This document shows, in pieces, positions 41,815-49,852 of a stretch of 64,000 nucleotides of DNA (within the stretch, counting starts at the first letter, position 1; each line of letters starts with the position of its first letter). The stretch is from the NCBI RefSeq assembly GCF_024181585.1, contig NZ_CP054258.1, positions 1,550,001-1,614,000 on the forward strand, in the 5' to 3' direction. The position numbers were made by a program, and so were the translations under genes. The notes beneath the pieces were generated by a model. That model saw only the letters and a list, made by a program, of their open reading frames with translations. It was not told where the DNA came from and made no database searches. The stretch is from Treponema socranskii subsp. buccale. GTDB taxonomy: Bacteria > Spirochaetota > Spirochaetia > Treponematales > Treponemataceae.

Positions 41815-42273
41815 TTACATCGCTAAAATATCGTTTTCGAAAAATGCGATCGCATCTCTGAAATCGGCTTCGTTCGGCCTGCCCTTATTCAATCCGCCGA
41901 TAAGCTTAAAAGGACCGTAGGTATCGAAACCTTTGCAGGAAAATATACCCAAGCAGATTTTGCCGCTTTTCTCCGTTTTAGCCCGAAGTGCATTTTCATA
42001 CCCTGACCTGCCCGCTCCCGACGTATAGATAAAAAACAATTTTTTTACATCGCTTTTAATCGCCTGTTCGAGCACGGCCGAAACGGACGGAGAAAACTTT
42101 CCGTAATAAATTCCCGACGCAAATCCCAGTACGTCATAGCGGGAAAAAAATTCCGGAGTGCAATCTGCCGCTTTAACAAGAGCCGTATCCGCATATTTTT
42201 CTTTGATTTTCAAAAGCAGCTTTTCCGTATTTCCCTTGTGCGGAGAATCGTACACAATGCCAATTTCATTCAT
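41815..42273 (-). CDS. Flavodoxin-domain protein (152 aa)
   Basis: This short-chain flavodoxin-like protein starts with NEIGIVYDSPHKGNTEKLLL, the FMN phosphate-binding loop (usually T/S-x-T-G-N-T; here SPHKGNT). LGFASGIYYGKFSPSV and FFIYTSGAGRSGYENALRA match the second and third flavin loops. It should carry electrons or reduce a partner in the cytoplasm. It is the last gene of the MarR-controlled operon and lies 3 nt from the stop of the ferredoxin-flavodoxin fusion, a typical redox pair. Confidence 0.8.
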   Translation of the reverse strand: MNEIGIVYDSPHKGNTEKLLLKIKEKYADTALVKAADCTPEFFSRYDVLGFASGIYYGKFSPSVSAVLEQAIKSDVKKLFFIYTSGAGRSGYENALRAKTEKSGKICLGIFSCKGFDTYGPFKLIGGLNKGRPNEADFRDAIAFFENDILAM

Positions 42274-42276
42274 AAT

Positions 42277-43170
42277 TCAAACCTCCCGTATATACGCGTA
42301 TTCGTCAGGATATACGGCCGAGAGCGGACTTTCCAAAACGACCTCGCCGTCACGCAATCGCTTTTTTGCAAGCTTACGGTAGTCGAAAACGATCGCATCG
42401 CTTGCGCAGTTGTAAAAACACTCTCCGCACAAAATGCAATTTTTTTGATTTTTCACCGACACGATTCCGTCCGTAAAAACAAAATTGTTAACGGGGCACA
42501 CCTCTATACATCTTTTACATGCGCGGCACTTTTCGTATACGATCGACACGGTTTTGAATTTCGCATGAATTTTTTCCTGTGAAAGCATTTTCAATATAAA
42601 ACGCATGGGCATTTTAGTGTATGCAAAAGACGCGCTGTTATCCCGTATCGATTCCGGGTCGGCACACAGATCGACGACTTTGTTTACGGCGCCGTCTATT
42701 ACACAACGCTCCGCATCGCCCGGCCGGTCTTCCAATATTTTTGTGCGAAAACTTCTGCTCAGCGTATGAAACGAAGCGATTTTTATGCCCAAAACCGGCA
42801 CGTAGTTTTTTCGTTTCAATGCGCGTCCCATCTCTTCCAACGCGACAAACGAATGCGCTCCTCCGTAACTTATAAACGGCACGGCAATTTTCGACCGCTT
42901 TTCGTCCGGAGGCGGGAGCATCGCGATCGTACGCAATATCGTGTGTTCCGCATGACCGGCATATACCGGAGCGCCGATAAAAAGAGCGTCGAACGCGCCC
43001 GCTTTCGCCGCGAGATTTTCGTTTCCGGCCGGAGAGAACAACAGAGTATCGTCTTTTGTCAGGTCGATGATATCGGCCGCACCTCCCCTCGCTTCGATGC
43101 TTTTTCGGATCATCCGTGCGGCGGCGAGCGTATGTCCCGCAGGACTGAATACGATTACGACGGCTTTCAT
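42277..43170 (-). CDS. EFR1-type flavodoxin-ferredoxin fusion
   Basis: Residues 1-165 form a flavodoxin-like domain (VVIVFSPAGHTLAAARMI with the phosphate loop, and FIGAPVYAGHAEHTILRTI). The C-terminal third has two [4Fe-4S] motifs, CRACKRCIEVCPVNN and CILCGECFYNCASDA. This is the EFRO1/EFR1 plan, a cytosolic electron-transfer module whose partner is not known. The second motif ends NCA rather than the usual CP, so cluster ligation still has four cysteines. Its ATG overlaps the stop of marR (ATGA). Confidence 0.85.
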   Translation of the reverse strand: MKAVVIVFSPAGHTLAAARMIRKSIEARGGAADIIDLTKDDTLLFSPAGNENLAAKAGAFDALFIGAPVYAGHAEHTILRTIAMLPPPDEKRSKIAVPFISYGGAHSFVALEEMGRALKRKNYVPVLGIKIASFHTLSRSFRTKILEDRPGDAERCVIDGAVNKVVDLCADPESIRDNSASFAYTKMPMRFILKMLSQEKIHAKFKTVSIVYEKCRACKRCIEVCPVNNFVFTDGIVSVKNQKNCILCGECFYNCASDAIVFDYRKLAKKRLRDGEVVLESPLSAVYPDEYAYIREV

Positions 43171-43631
43171 ACGATATCCTCCGTTGTATCGAAATCGGGT
43201 ATGGTTTCGTTTACCAATTCCGCTAAGCGCACTATCGCCGAAAATTCTTTTTTCGAAAGCGAACTTAAATACGCCGTAATTTTTTTATTAAAACCGTCGT
43301 GAAATTTTTCGTGGTTTTTATACGCACGCACTCCTTCTTTTGTCAATGTAATATAGACGGCTTTTTTATTCCCCTCTTTTTTATATTTTTTTATCAATTT
43401 TTTTTTCAGCAATTTATCGGAAACCTGCGTTACCGCACCGTTTGTAATGCCGAGTTTTTCCGAAAGCTCCGATGCGCTGTATCCGTCCGACAAACCTATC
43501 GCCTCTATAAAATGTATTTCACTCTGATAAAGCAGGTGAGCGGTGCCGAAGCGCTTCGGTTTTTTATCGTTGGCATTGATCCGGTATTGAATCTTCGCCG
43601 TAAGCTTCATAAAGCTTTGTATGTCGTTCAT
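43167..43631 (-). CDS. MarR-family transcriptional regulator
   Basis: This 154-residue winged-helix protein has helix-turn-helix YSASELSEKLGITNGAVTQV and the wing KYKKEGNKKAVYITLTKEGV. MarR proteins are dimeric repressors released by small ligands or by oxidation. It is the first gene of the operon with the two flavodoxin-type proteins. Two near-identical palindromes flank its promoter, which argues for autoregulation. There is no Cys pair that would point to thiol sensing. The ATG is preceded by GGACGG. Confidence 0.88.
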   Translation of the reverse strand: MNDIQSFMKLTAKIQYRINANDKKPKRFGTAHLLYQSEIHFIEAIGLSDGYSASELSEKLGITNGAVTQVSDKLLKKKLIKKYKKEGNKKAVYITLTKEGVRAYKNHEKFHDGFNKKITAYLSSLSKKEFSAIVRLAELVNETIPDFDTTEDIV

Positions 43632-43664
43632 CGTGCCGTCCGTTTTTATGACCTTTCGTCAGTA

Positions 43665-43731
43665 TATTTTAGCTACTAAAATAAATATACACCCATCGCT
43701 GCCTTTTGTCAATATGTTTTAGCAACTAAAA
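43665..43731. promoter_or_regulatory. MarR operon promoter flanked by two MarR boxes
   Basis: On the minus strand TTGACA (43712-43707), a 17-bp spacer and TATATT (43689-43684) make a strong promoter. Box 1 at 43665-43683 has 8-bp arms (TATTTTAG and CTAAAATA) around CTA, directly after the -10. Box 2 at 43717-43731 (TTTTAG-CAA-CTAAAA) sits just upstream of the -35. The centres are 50 bp apart. Occupancy of either box would block polymerase. This is a clear autoregulatory arrangement by inference. Confidence 0.7.
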
Positions 43732-43905
43732 AACAGCAATCTGCAACGCACTGAAAACGATAATTTGAAATATTTTTTTGATGATCGCTCCCTATCGGAG
43801 GCCGCTTGAAACTCACGCCGCAACGATTTTGTTTACAAAGGCTTTTAAAAATCGTCCGCACTTTTTCGCGGCATATATTTTTTCTACAATATTTTTTCGC
43901 GATAC

Positions 43906-43935
43906 TTGACATAAAAAATAAAAATATGCTATAGT
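43906..43935 (+). promoter_or_regulatory. tRNA-Asp promoter
   Basis: TTGACA (43906-43911), an 18-bp spacer and TATAGT (43930-43935) lie 10 bp upstream of the tRNA. Confidence 0.7.
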
Positions 43936-43945
43936 GTACAACCAC

Positions 43946-44019
43946 GGGGGCGTAGCGAAGCTGGTTATCGCGCTGGCCTGTCACGCCGGAGACCACGGGT
44001 TCGAGCCCCGTCGCTCCCG
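43946..44019 (+). tRNA. tRNA-Asp (anticodon GTC)
   Basis: A complete cloverleaf of 74 nt is visible. The acceptor stem GGGGGCG (43946-43952) pairs with CGCTCCC (44012-44018) with one G-U. The D arm GCGAAGCTGGTTATCGC, the anticodon arm CTGGC-CTGTCAC-GCCGG with GTC at 43980-43982, and the T arm with GGTTCGAGCCCC follow. The discriminator is G, as in tRNA-Asp. CCA is not encoded. Confidence 0.95.
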
Positions 44020-44029
44020 TAACAAGGAA

Positions 44030-44069
44030 GCTGTTCAAAACTTCAGTTTTTGAACAGCCCTATTTTTTT
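44030..44069 (+). terminator. Terminator between the two tRNA genes; dispersed hairpin repeat, copy C
   Basis: GCTGTTCAAAA (44030-44040) and TTTTGAACAGC (44048-44058) form an 11-bp perfect stem, followed by seven T residues at 44063-44069. Its arms resemble the hairpins at 3938 and 11938, so all three belong to one repeat type. Confidence 0.85.
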
Positions 44070-44089
44070 ACGCCGGAAAAACCGACGAA

Positions 44090-44162
44090 CGGGCAATAGC
44101 GCAGTTGGTAGCGCGCTTGGTTCGGGACCAAGAGGTCGGCGGTTCAAATCCGCCTTGCCCGA
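44090..44162 (+). tRNA. tRNA-Pro (anticodon CGG)
   Basis: This 73-nt cloverleaf has acceptor CGGGCAA (44090-44096) paired with TTGCCCG (44155-44161). The D arm is GCGCAGTTGGTAGCGC, the anticodon stem CTTGG/CCAAG with loop TTCGGGA and anticodon CGG at 44123-44125, and the T arm GGCGGTTCAAATCCGCC. The discriminator is A and CCA is not encoded. The first base C is typical of tRNA-Pro. Confidence 0.93.
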
Positions 44163-44201
44163 CTGCTGATTCCTTGCCATATAAACATTTATGTAAAAAC
44201 G

Positions 44202-44345
44202 ATGAATTCCATCGAATCGCAAGTCGATCTTATCAATTCGGCGACGCAGGAATCCCTTGAAATCGCGGCAAAACATAAAGATTCGATCGACAGCCTCGTC
44301 ACGGAAGTCGGCAGGTTTAAAACGCAGACGGCGGAAAACGATTAA
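44202..44345 (+). pseudogene. Remnant of a methyl-accepting chemotaxis protein C-terminus
   Basis: The frame encodes 47 residues: MNSIESQVDLINSATQESLE, then IAAKHKDSIDSLVTEVGRFK, then TQTAEND. This matches the C-terminal tail of spirochete MCPs after the signalling hairpin. No upstream MCP sequence is present; tRNA-Pro lies 39 nt before. It is therefore a truncated remnant, left by a deletion or rearrangement at the tRNA locus. It is unlikely to be functional. Confidence 0.6.
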
Positions 44346-44421
44346 AACCGTTTTTCAAACCGAACTCAAATACCGTGCGCTCCGATTTTGCGGCCTTTTA
44401 CCGCGGATTCGAAGCGCATAA

Positions 44422-44799
44422 TTATGTTTCAAGCCAATTTTTTATTATTTTCGCAACCGCATCGGGATCCGTTTTTGCCATATGCGCGATGTCGCCGGAA
44501 CTTCGTACTGCGCCCGTCTTCCCCGCTCCTTTCCGCGGTGCGATAAAAATCCCCTTTGCCGCGCCGTAGTCGAGCGCTTCCTGTAAAACCGCATTTTCAC
44601 GCAAAACCTGCCGCTCGTCGCGGGGATTGTATTGCCCGAGCCGCTTGAACGCGGAAACAAGCATTTTCCGCTCGGAATCGGAAAGATGCAGGCACGCGAA
44701 AACGGCGCTGCTCGCATCACGGTCAAGTTCGCCGAGCAAAATCACCGCTTTTTGCAATCCCGATATATGCGGCATCGCCGTTTTTATAAAATCGTTCAT
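44422..44799 (-). CDS. Mini-protein with FliG N-domain-like and FliF C-tail-like parts (125 aa)
   Basis: Residues 10-75 (ISGLQKAVILLGELDRDASS, then FACLHLSDSERKMLVSAFKR) resemble the N-terminal domain of the flagellar rotor protein FliG, which begins GLQKAAILL and binds FliF. The C-terminal segment IAHMAKTDPDAVAKIIKNWL resembles the C-terminal helix of FliF that binds FliG-N. FliG middle and C-terminal torque domains are absent. It may bind the rotor, or mask one of these partners. The ATG at 44799 follows GAGGT. It is a single gene, divergent from a diguanylate cyclase. The resemblance is by eye only. Confidence 0.55.
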   Translation of the reverse strand: MNDFIKTAMPHISGLQKAVILLGELDRDASSAVFACLHLSDSERKMLVSAFKRLGQYNPRDERQVLRENAVLQEALDYGAAKGIFIAPRKGAGKTGAVRSSGDIAHMAKTDPDAVAKIIKNWLET

Positions 44800-44967
44800 A
44801 CAGACCTCAAAAAATCGCACGGCATCGATTGCCGTTTTCTTTACTATACTGTAGCGAAAATTATTTAAAAAAGATAGTACATTTTTTATTTTTATAGTAT
44901 AATCATAAAAATTTTATCGCAAAAAATAATTTTGCCGTTCTATGGAGTACACGAAAGGGAGGGGTTT

Positions 44968-46131
44968 GTGTTATTCACATATGTCGTTTCATATTTTTGT
45001 GTAGTCGTAATATGCCTTGCCATAGCGGTCGTCATCGCAACGAAACTTACAAGCGATGTCGGAAGCGAATCGGAAATGCGCGCATTCAGAGGCGTCATTT
45101 CGGGCTATGCCGTTTTTTTAATAACGAACGGCGTATTGATATGGTGCAATCACGGCTATCTTCCCTCTTCGTGGGACAATGCGCTGAGCATTATGAATAT
45201 AATCGCGATCGGCGTGTGCGCTTTTTTTCGGTTTCAATATACCGAACTGAGACTACAGTCGCCGTTATGGCAATTGAAATATTTCCATTATCTGTCACCC
45301 TTACCGATGTGCATCATCATCATCCTTGCCCTTCCGTCATCTTTTACGGGACGGCTTTTTTACTATAACGCAGACGGCAAATACGTTCACGGTTCGCTTT
45401 ATTCTCTTCAACTCGTTTTCGACATTTTCTATCTTCTGTTCGTCTCCGTTCATACCCTTATCGTATGGCGGCGGACAAAAATTGCAACGAAGAAAAAAGA
45501 ATATTTTACGCTCATCGTCTTTTTATTTTGCCCGCTCGCTGCAGGCATTGTCGATAAAATAATTCCAGATTTACCGGTTTTGGAAATGGCGATGCTCTTT
45601 GCCGTTTTTATCGTTTTTTCAAATCTTCAGGAATCGCAGATTTACAGAGATGCGCTCACCGGATTAAACAACAGACGACTCGCCGACGAAAGGCTTTTAA
45701 ATAAACTTACATCGGTTTCCGAGCTCCGCCCGCTGTATTTTTTTATTGCGGATATAAACAGCTTTAAACACATCAATGATACGTACGGGCACTTGGAAGG
45801 CGACAGAGCGCTCAAAATCATTGCCGAAACATTTCAGGAAATCGGACGTACGTATCACAGCTTTATCGCCCGATGGGGCGGCGATGAATTTATCATAATC
45901 GTCGAAGCGCAATACATAGGAGATCCCGACTCGTTCGTAAAGACGATTAGAAATACGCTCGCAGAAAAATCGAAAAAGAGCAATCTGCCGTACACGCTGA
46001 CGCTCAGTATCGGATATGCGCTGTGTACGGCAGCCGACACACCTCCGGCTTCTCTCATCGCCGGAGCCGACGGTATGCTGTACCGAGATAAAAATGCGTA
46101 TTATCGTACGCGAAAACAGTTCAGACGATAA
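44968..46131 (+). CDS. Membrane-bound diguanylate cyclase (GGDEF)
   Basis: This 387-residue protein has about seven N-terminal hydrophobic helices (residues 5-225), then a GGDEF domain. RDALTGLNNRRLADERLL, ADINSFKHINDTYGHLEGD and ARWGGDEFIIIV are the substrate- and metal-binding motifs, all intact. It should make cyclic di-GMP at the membrane under control of its integral sensor. No inhibitory RxxD site is visible at the usual place before GGDEF. The GTG at 44968 follows GGGAGGGG; upstream codons are rejected. Cyclic di-GMP commonly controls motility, which fits the flagellar context. Confidence 0.88.
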   Translation: MLFTYVVSYFCVVVICLAIAVVIATKLTSDVGSESEMRAFRGVISGYAVFLITNGVLIWCNHGYLPSSWDNALSIMNIIAIGVCAFFRFQYTELRLQSPLWQLKYFHYLSPLPMCIIIILALPSSFTGRLFYYNADGKYVHGSLYSLQLVFDIFYLLFVSVHTLIVWRRTKIATKKKEYFTLIVFLFCPLAAGIVDKIIPDLPVLEMAMLFAVFIVFSNLQESQIYRDALTGLNNRRLADERLLNKLTSVSELRPLYFFIADINSFKHINDTYGHLEGDRALKIIAETFQEIGRTYHSFIARWGGDEFIIIVEAQYIGDPDSFVKTIRNTLAEKSKKSNLPYTLTLSIGYALCTAADTPPASLIAGADGMLYRDKNAYYRTRKQFRR

Positions 46132-46246
46132 ATGAAGTCCATCACTTTGCCATAACACGTTTCGAAACGGAAATTGACACACCGTCTTTATCGTGATAAA
46201 ATTATATAATTTTCTATTTACACGGATTCAGTATAAGGATTTTATC

Positions 46247-47722
46247 ATGAAAAAGGGATTTTACACCGTCGGTTTGATTATCGTATTGGCCGTATCGGCT
46301 TTTGCATTCATCCTCGCTCCCGCCTTGGTCGGACGGGGCAATCGTGACACGCTTCCGCCGTTCGGATCCTACGACGGCAAAAAAATAAAATTCGAAGAAG
46401 GTTCCGATTTCAAAAAATACGTTGCAAAGTACGCGGACCTTTTTAAAAAACTGGGAAAGCAAAGCGATCCTCTGTCGAATTATTATATTTTCAATTATGC
46501 GTTCAACGCAGTCGTGCAAAAAATGGCGTATACGCAGGCGGTAGCAGAGAGCGGCTATGTCGTACCGCAAAGCGCCGTAAACCGCGAAATGCTTCCGGAC
46601 TTTTTCGAAAACGGCAAATACTCGCAGCGAAAATACAGAGAAACCCCAGCATCGGAAATCGAACAGCGGCAAAAGGAAATCCGTGAAGAGTTTACGAAGA
46701 ACCGCTACACCGACGACATGTTCGGCCCTTCCGAACAGTTTGCAGGCACGACGCTGTACGGATTAAAATCGTCCGAAAACGAAATCGCTTTTTTTGAAAA
46801 TTTCGGCACCGAAAAACGGGGATTCGATATGGCGTCTTTCAGCACCGACGATTATCCGGACAGCGAAAAGGAAGCGTACGGCCGTGCAAATGCGCAAAAA
46901 TTTATCAAATACGATATGTCGATCATCACGTGCGGCGAAAAATCGAAAGCGGAAACCGTTGCAAAGCGCCTCAAAAACAACGAGATCACGTTTACGGACG
47001 CGGTAAACGAATATTCTTCAAAAAACTACAGCGATGCGAACGGAAAATTGACAAATTCATATCGCTATGAAATCGAACGCATCATAAAAAATTCCGACGA
47101 CACAGAAAAAGTCGTCTCCCTTGCAAAAGATGAAACGAGCGTCGTCATCGAAACGAATATCGGCTTTTCCGTGTTTCATGCGGACGGCAACGCTTCCGAT
47201 CCCGATTTTACAAACGAACAGACCGTAAAAGACGTGTGGAGCTATCTGCGCTCGAATGAAGCGGGGCGCATCGAAGATTATTATACGGCTCGCGCTAAGA
47301 ATTTTGCTGCGGAAGCTGCACTCAACGGCTTTGAAAAAACGGCAAAAAAATTCAACATGGTGAATGCGGTTATTGCACCCTTCCCGCTCAACTACGGAAG
47401 CGTTCCCTTTGCCAATTCCGTGGATACGAGCATACAAGGGCTGTCGGGAGCGAACACGAATAAAAACTTTTTGCAGACGGCATTTTCTTTAAAGTCCAAT
47501 GAAATCTCATCGCCCGTCGTCAACGGCAAAACCGTACTCGTGTTGCAGTATACGAACGAAGTAAAAGACGAGCCGTCGGAAAACACATCATCGATTGAGA
47601 GACAGATTGTAAGCAGCGACGAAGAGGCGGCTTCTTCGCATCTCATGGCGAGCCCGAAACTGAAAAACGATCTCATTACGGTATACTCTAATTACTTTGC
47701 GAATGCGGGGAATATTAACTGA
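46247..47722 (+). CDS. SurA/PpiC-type periplasmic peptidyl-prolyl isomerase-chaperone
   Basis: This 491-residue protein has one N-terminal membrane helix (YTVGLIIVLAVSAFAFILAP) and a long extracytoplasmic part. A SurA_N-like helical domain spans roughly 40-180. A central region (KFIKYDMSIITCGEKSKAET then VAKRLKNNEITFTDAVNEYS) has the parvulin layout, and the end (SFLKSNEISSPV-like AFSLKSNEISSPVVNGKTVL) fits a second parvulin-like unit. Classical active-site residues are hard to place, so chaperone function is more likely than catalysis. It should help fold outer-membrane or periplasmic proteins. Its end overlaps or abuts the next gene. Confidence 0.75.
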   Translation: MKKGFYTVGLIIVLAVSAFAFILAPALVGRGNRDTLPPFGSYDGKKIKFEEGSDFKKYVAKYADLFKKLGKQSDPLSNYYIFNYAFNAVVQKMAYTQAVAESGYVVPQSAVNREMLPDFFENGKYSQRKYRETPASEIEQRQKEIREEFTKNRYTDDMFGPSEQFAGTTLYGLKSSENEIAFFENFGTEKRGFDMASFSTDDYPDSEKEAYGRANAQKFIKYDMSIITCGEKSKAETVAKRLKNNEITFTDAVNEYSSKNYSDANGKLTNSYRYEIERIIKNSDDTEKVVSLAKDETSVVIETNIGFSVFHADGNASDPDFTNEQTVKDVWSYLRSNEAGRIEDYYTARAKNFAAEAALNGFEKTAKKFNMVNAVIAPFPLNYGSVPFANSVDTSIQGLSGANTNKNFLQTAFSLKSNEISSPVVNGKTVLVLQYTNEVKDEPSENTSSIERQIVSSDEEAASSHLMASPKLKNDLITVYSNYFANAGNIN

Positions 47723-47747
47723 CGACGATAACGGAAATCCCCGCTCT

Positions 47748-49502
47748 GTGCAAACGGAAGGGGGTATTTCCGTTTTGTATAAGGGCAGATACCTCTATTC
47801 AAAATACGCGCCTGAAAAAGCGATCAAGCGTACGGTTCTGTCGAAACCCGTCGCGCCCGGCACCCTCGTGCTTGCCTGCTCCCCCGTTCTGTGTTTGTGC
47901 CTTGCAGAATTATGCGCTTCTCTTCCCGAAAATTGTTTCGTGCTCGGCTGCGAATTCGACGCGGTGCTGTACGCTTTTTCGCTGAAATACATCCCGCACG
48001 ATATCGCTCGTTTTGCGATGCTTTCTCCGGACGAATTGCCGAAGCTCCCGTTTATGCTCACAAAGCGCCGCGCCGAAACAAAAAGCGGAGCTTTTCTTCC
48101 CCCTGCGGGAACTTTCCGCCGTGTTTTGCGTGCGGACTTTTCGGCAGGCACGCAGTTTTTTCCGCAGCACTACGCGGCGCTTACGGAAGCGGCGGAAAAT
48201 GCCGTGATGCGATTTTGGAAAAACCGTGTCACGCTCATCAAATTCGGCCGCCGCTTTTCGAGAAATCTTTTTCGAAACATCGCGCGTCTCCCCCGCTCCT
48301 GCCCGATCGAAAACCTTACGCAGTCGGTCGAAAAACCGATTATCGTTTTCGGTGCGGGCGGAAGCATGGAAAAAACCGCTCGAAGCATTCGGAGCGTGCA
48401 AAGCGCGTTTTACATCGTCGCAGCCGATGCCGCCCTCGCCCCGCTTTTCCGTTTCGGCATCGAACCGGACGCCGTCGTCTGCGAAGAAGCGCAGTCGGTC
48501 ATCGCACCGTTTTTTTTAGGCGCAAACGGAAAGCGCTTTCGCGTATTCGCAGGCATTACGTCATGGCCGAAACTCTTCGATCTGTCGGACGGCACTATCT
48601 GCTATTTTTCGCCGCACTACGACGATACGGCCTTTTTCGATTCCCTTGTCGTTCGGCGCATCCTGCCGTGCATCATGCCGCCCCTCGGTTCGGTCGGACT
48701 CACCGCGACGAAGATAGCCCTCATGCTTCGGAAAACAGACCGCATTCCCGTCTTCGTTACGGGGCTCGATTTTTCATACCGCGCAGGTACGACGCACGCG
48801 CGAGGATCGGCACCTCATACGGCGCGCCTCACATCGAGTTTCCGAATCTCACCCGCCGCGAATTACGAAGCGGCATTCGGCTGCAGCATACAAAAAATTA
48901 TCGGAAAAGACGGCTCGCCGTTTTTCACTTCTCCCGCCCTCCTTTCGTACGTTCAAACGTTCCGCGCGTATTTTTCCGAATCGCCGAATCTCTTCGATGC
49001 GGGAACGACGGGCATCGAATTGGGAATCCCGCAAAAAGACGTAAACGATTTGATTCGGGAAAGCGGCAATACGGTCGGAACGGAACGGGACAGAAGAAAA
49101 AAAGACGCGAACGGAGCGGAGACGATTGTCGGACAAAAGGATTCGGAGAACAACATCGCTCGAACGGGTACGGACGAAAAAGCGGTACATGAGGAAAAAA
49201 CGTTTACCGAACGAACGGCGTTCTCGGAACGAAAAGCGCTCTCCGTCCGAAATTTTTACGAAAAAGAAGAGTGCGCGCTCGAGCGCTTAAAAAATATTTT
49301 ATCGTCGGGCCGGAATATGAGCGAAGATGAGCGCAGAGTCGAAATCGAAAAGCTGCTCGCCGCGCGCGAATACCTGTATCTCCACTTTCCCGACGGCCTT
49401 AAAGCATCGTTCGACCTGTCGTTTTTAAAACGCGTCAGAGCGGAGATCGATTTTTTTATCAAAGACATCGAAGTCGGAAAATCGATATTGGAACGCGATT
49501 AA
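47748..49502 (+). CDS. DUF115/Maf-like protein (motility-associated glycosyltransferase family)
   Basis: This protein of about 584 residues has a DUF115 core at about 200-370: VFGAGGSMEKTARSIRSVQS, then AADAALAPLFRFGIEPDAVV, then VTGLDFSYRAGTTHARGSAP. DUF115 occurs in Maf proteins that add nonulosonic acids to flagellins and in MptE-like enzymes. The charged C-terminal third is predicted to be coiled coil. Flagellin modification would suit a spirochete, with the SpsF/SpsG-type protein in the same window as a possible sugar supplier. The start is uncertain; GTG 47748 is chosen just before the conserved ISVLYKGRYLYSKY, 25 nt after the upstream stop. Confidence 0.7.
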   Translation: MQTEGGISVLYKGRYLYSKYAPEKAIKRTVLSKPVAPGTLVLACSPVLCLCLAELCASLPENCFVLGCEFDAVLYAFSLKYIPHDIARFAMLSPDELPKLPFMLTKRRAETKSGAFLPPAGTFRRVLRADFSAGTQFFPQHYAALTEAAENAVMRFWKNRVTLIKFGRRFSRNLFRNIARLPRSCPIENLTQSVEKPIIVFGAGGSMEKTARSIRSVQSAFYIVAADAALAPLFRFGIEPDAVVCEEAQSVIAPFFLGANGKRFRVFAGITSWPKLFDLSDGTICYFSPHYDDTAFFDSLVVRRILPCIMPPLGSVGLTATKIALMLRKTDRIPVFVTGLDFSYRAGTTHARGSAPHTARLTSSFRISPAANYEAAFGCSIQKIIGKDGSPFFTSPALLSYVQTFRAYFSESPNLFDAGTTGIELGIPQKDVNDLIRESGNTVGTERDRRKKDANGAETIVGQKDSENNIARTGTDEKAVHEEKTFTERTAFSERKALSVRNFYEKEECALERLKNILSSGRNMSEDERRVEIEKLLAAREYLYLHFPDGLKASFDLSFLKRVRAEIDFFIKDIEVGKSILERD

Positions 49503-49567
49503 AAAACTGCGGCATACACGGCGAGCTTGCATAGCAAACTCGAAATTCGAACTTTTATCAAAGCCTC

Positions 49568-49744
49568 ATGGATGTCGATAACCTTTTGCGCGGCCAAAGC
49601 TATGCCGAACTGAAAGAAAGCTATGTCATCTTTATCTGTACGCAGGATCCCTTCGGAGTGGGGTTACCCGTGTATACATTCCGCAGTGTATGCAGTGAGG
49701 ACAGCAGTATTCTTCTTGATGACAAAAGCGTCAAAGTGTTTTAT
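49568..49744 (+). pseudogene. Fragment of a PD-(D/E)XK nuclease-family transposase (Rpn-like)
   Basis: The frame reads MDVDNLLRGQSYAELKESYV, then IFICTQDPFGVGLPVYTFRS, then VCSEDSSILLDDKSVKVFY. This is the middle of the Rpn/PF12784-type nuclease, where YVIFICTFDPFGKGLPVYTF is the signature. The catalytic N-terminal part and the C-terminus are missing. After 49744 the frame runs into unrelated sequence. It is a dead remnant of a mobile gene family common in treponemes. Confidence 0.65.
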
Positions 49745-49852
49745 TTTATTTTCCACTTGACTTTTCGCTTCATCGTTTGTATATTTACAGTAATCCTTGC
49801 AGGGTTTTTCCTGCTTCGATACGCGATGCCCGTACGGGGTGTGTTTTTGTTG

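Noticed and set aside
47891-49192. A 433-codon plus-strand frame inside the DUF115 gene in another phase
   Set aside because: It is Arg/Phe-rich without domains and is explained by codon bias of the overlapping gene.
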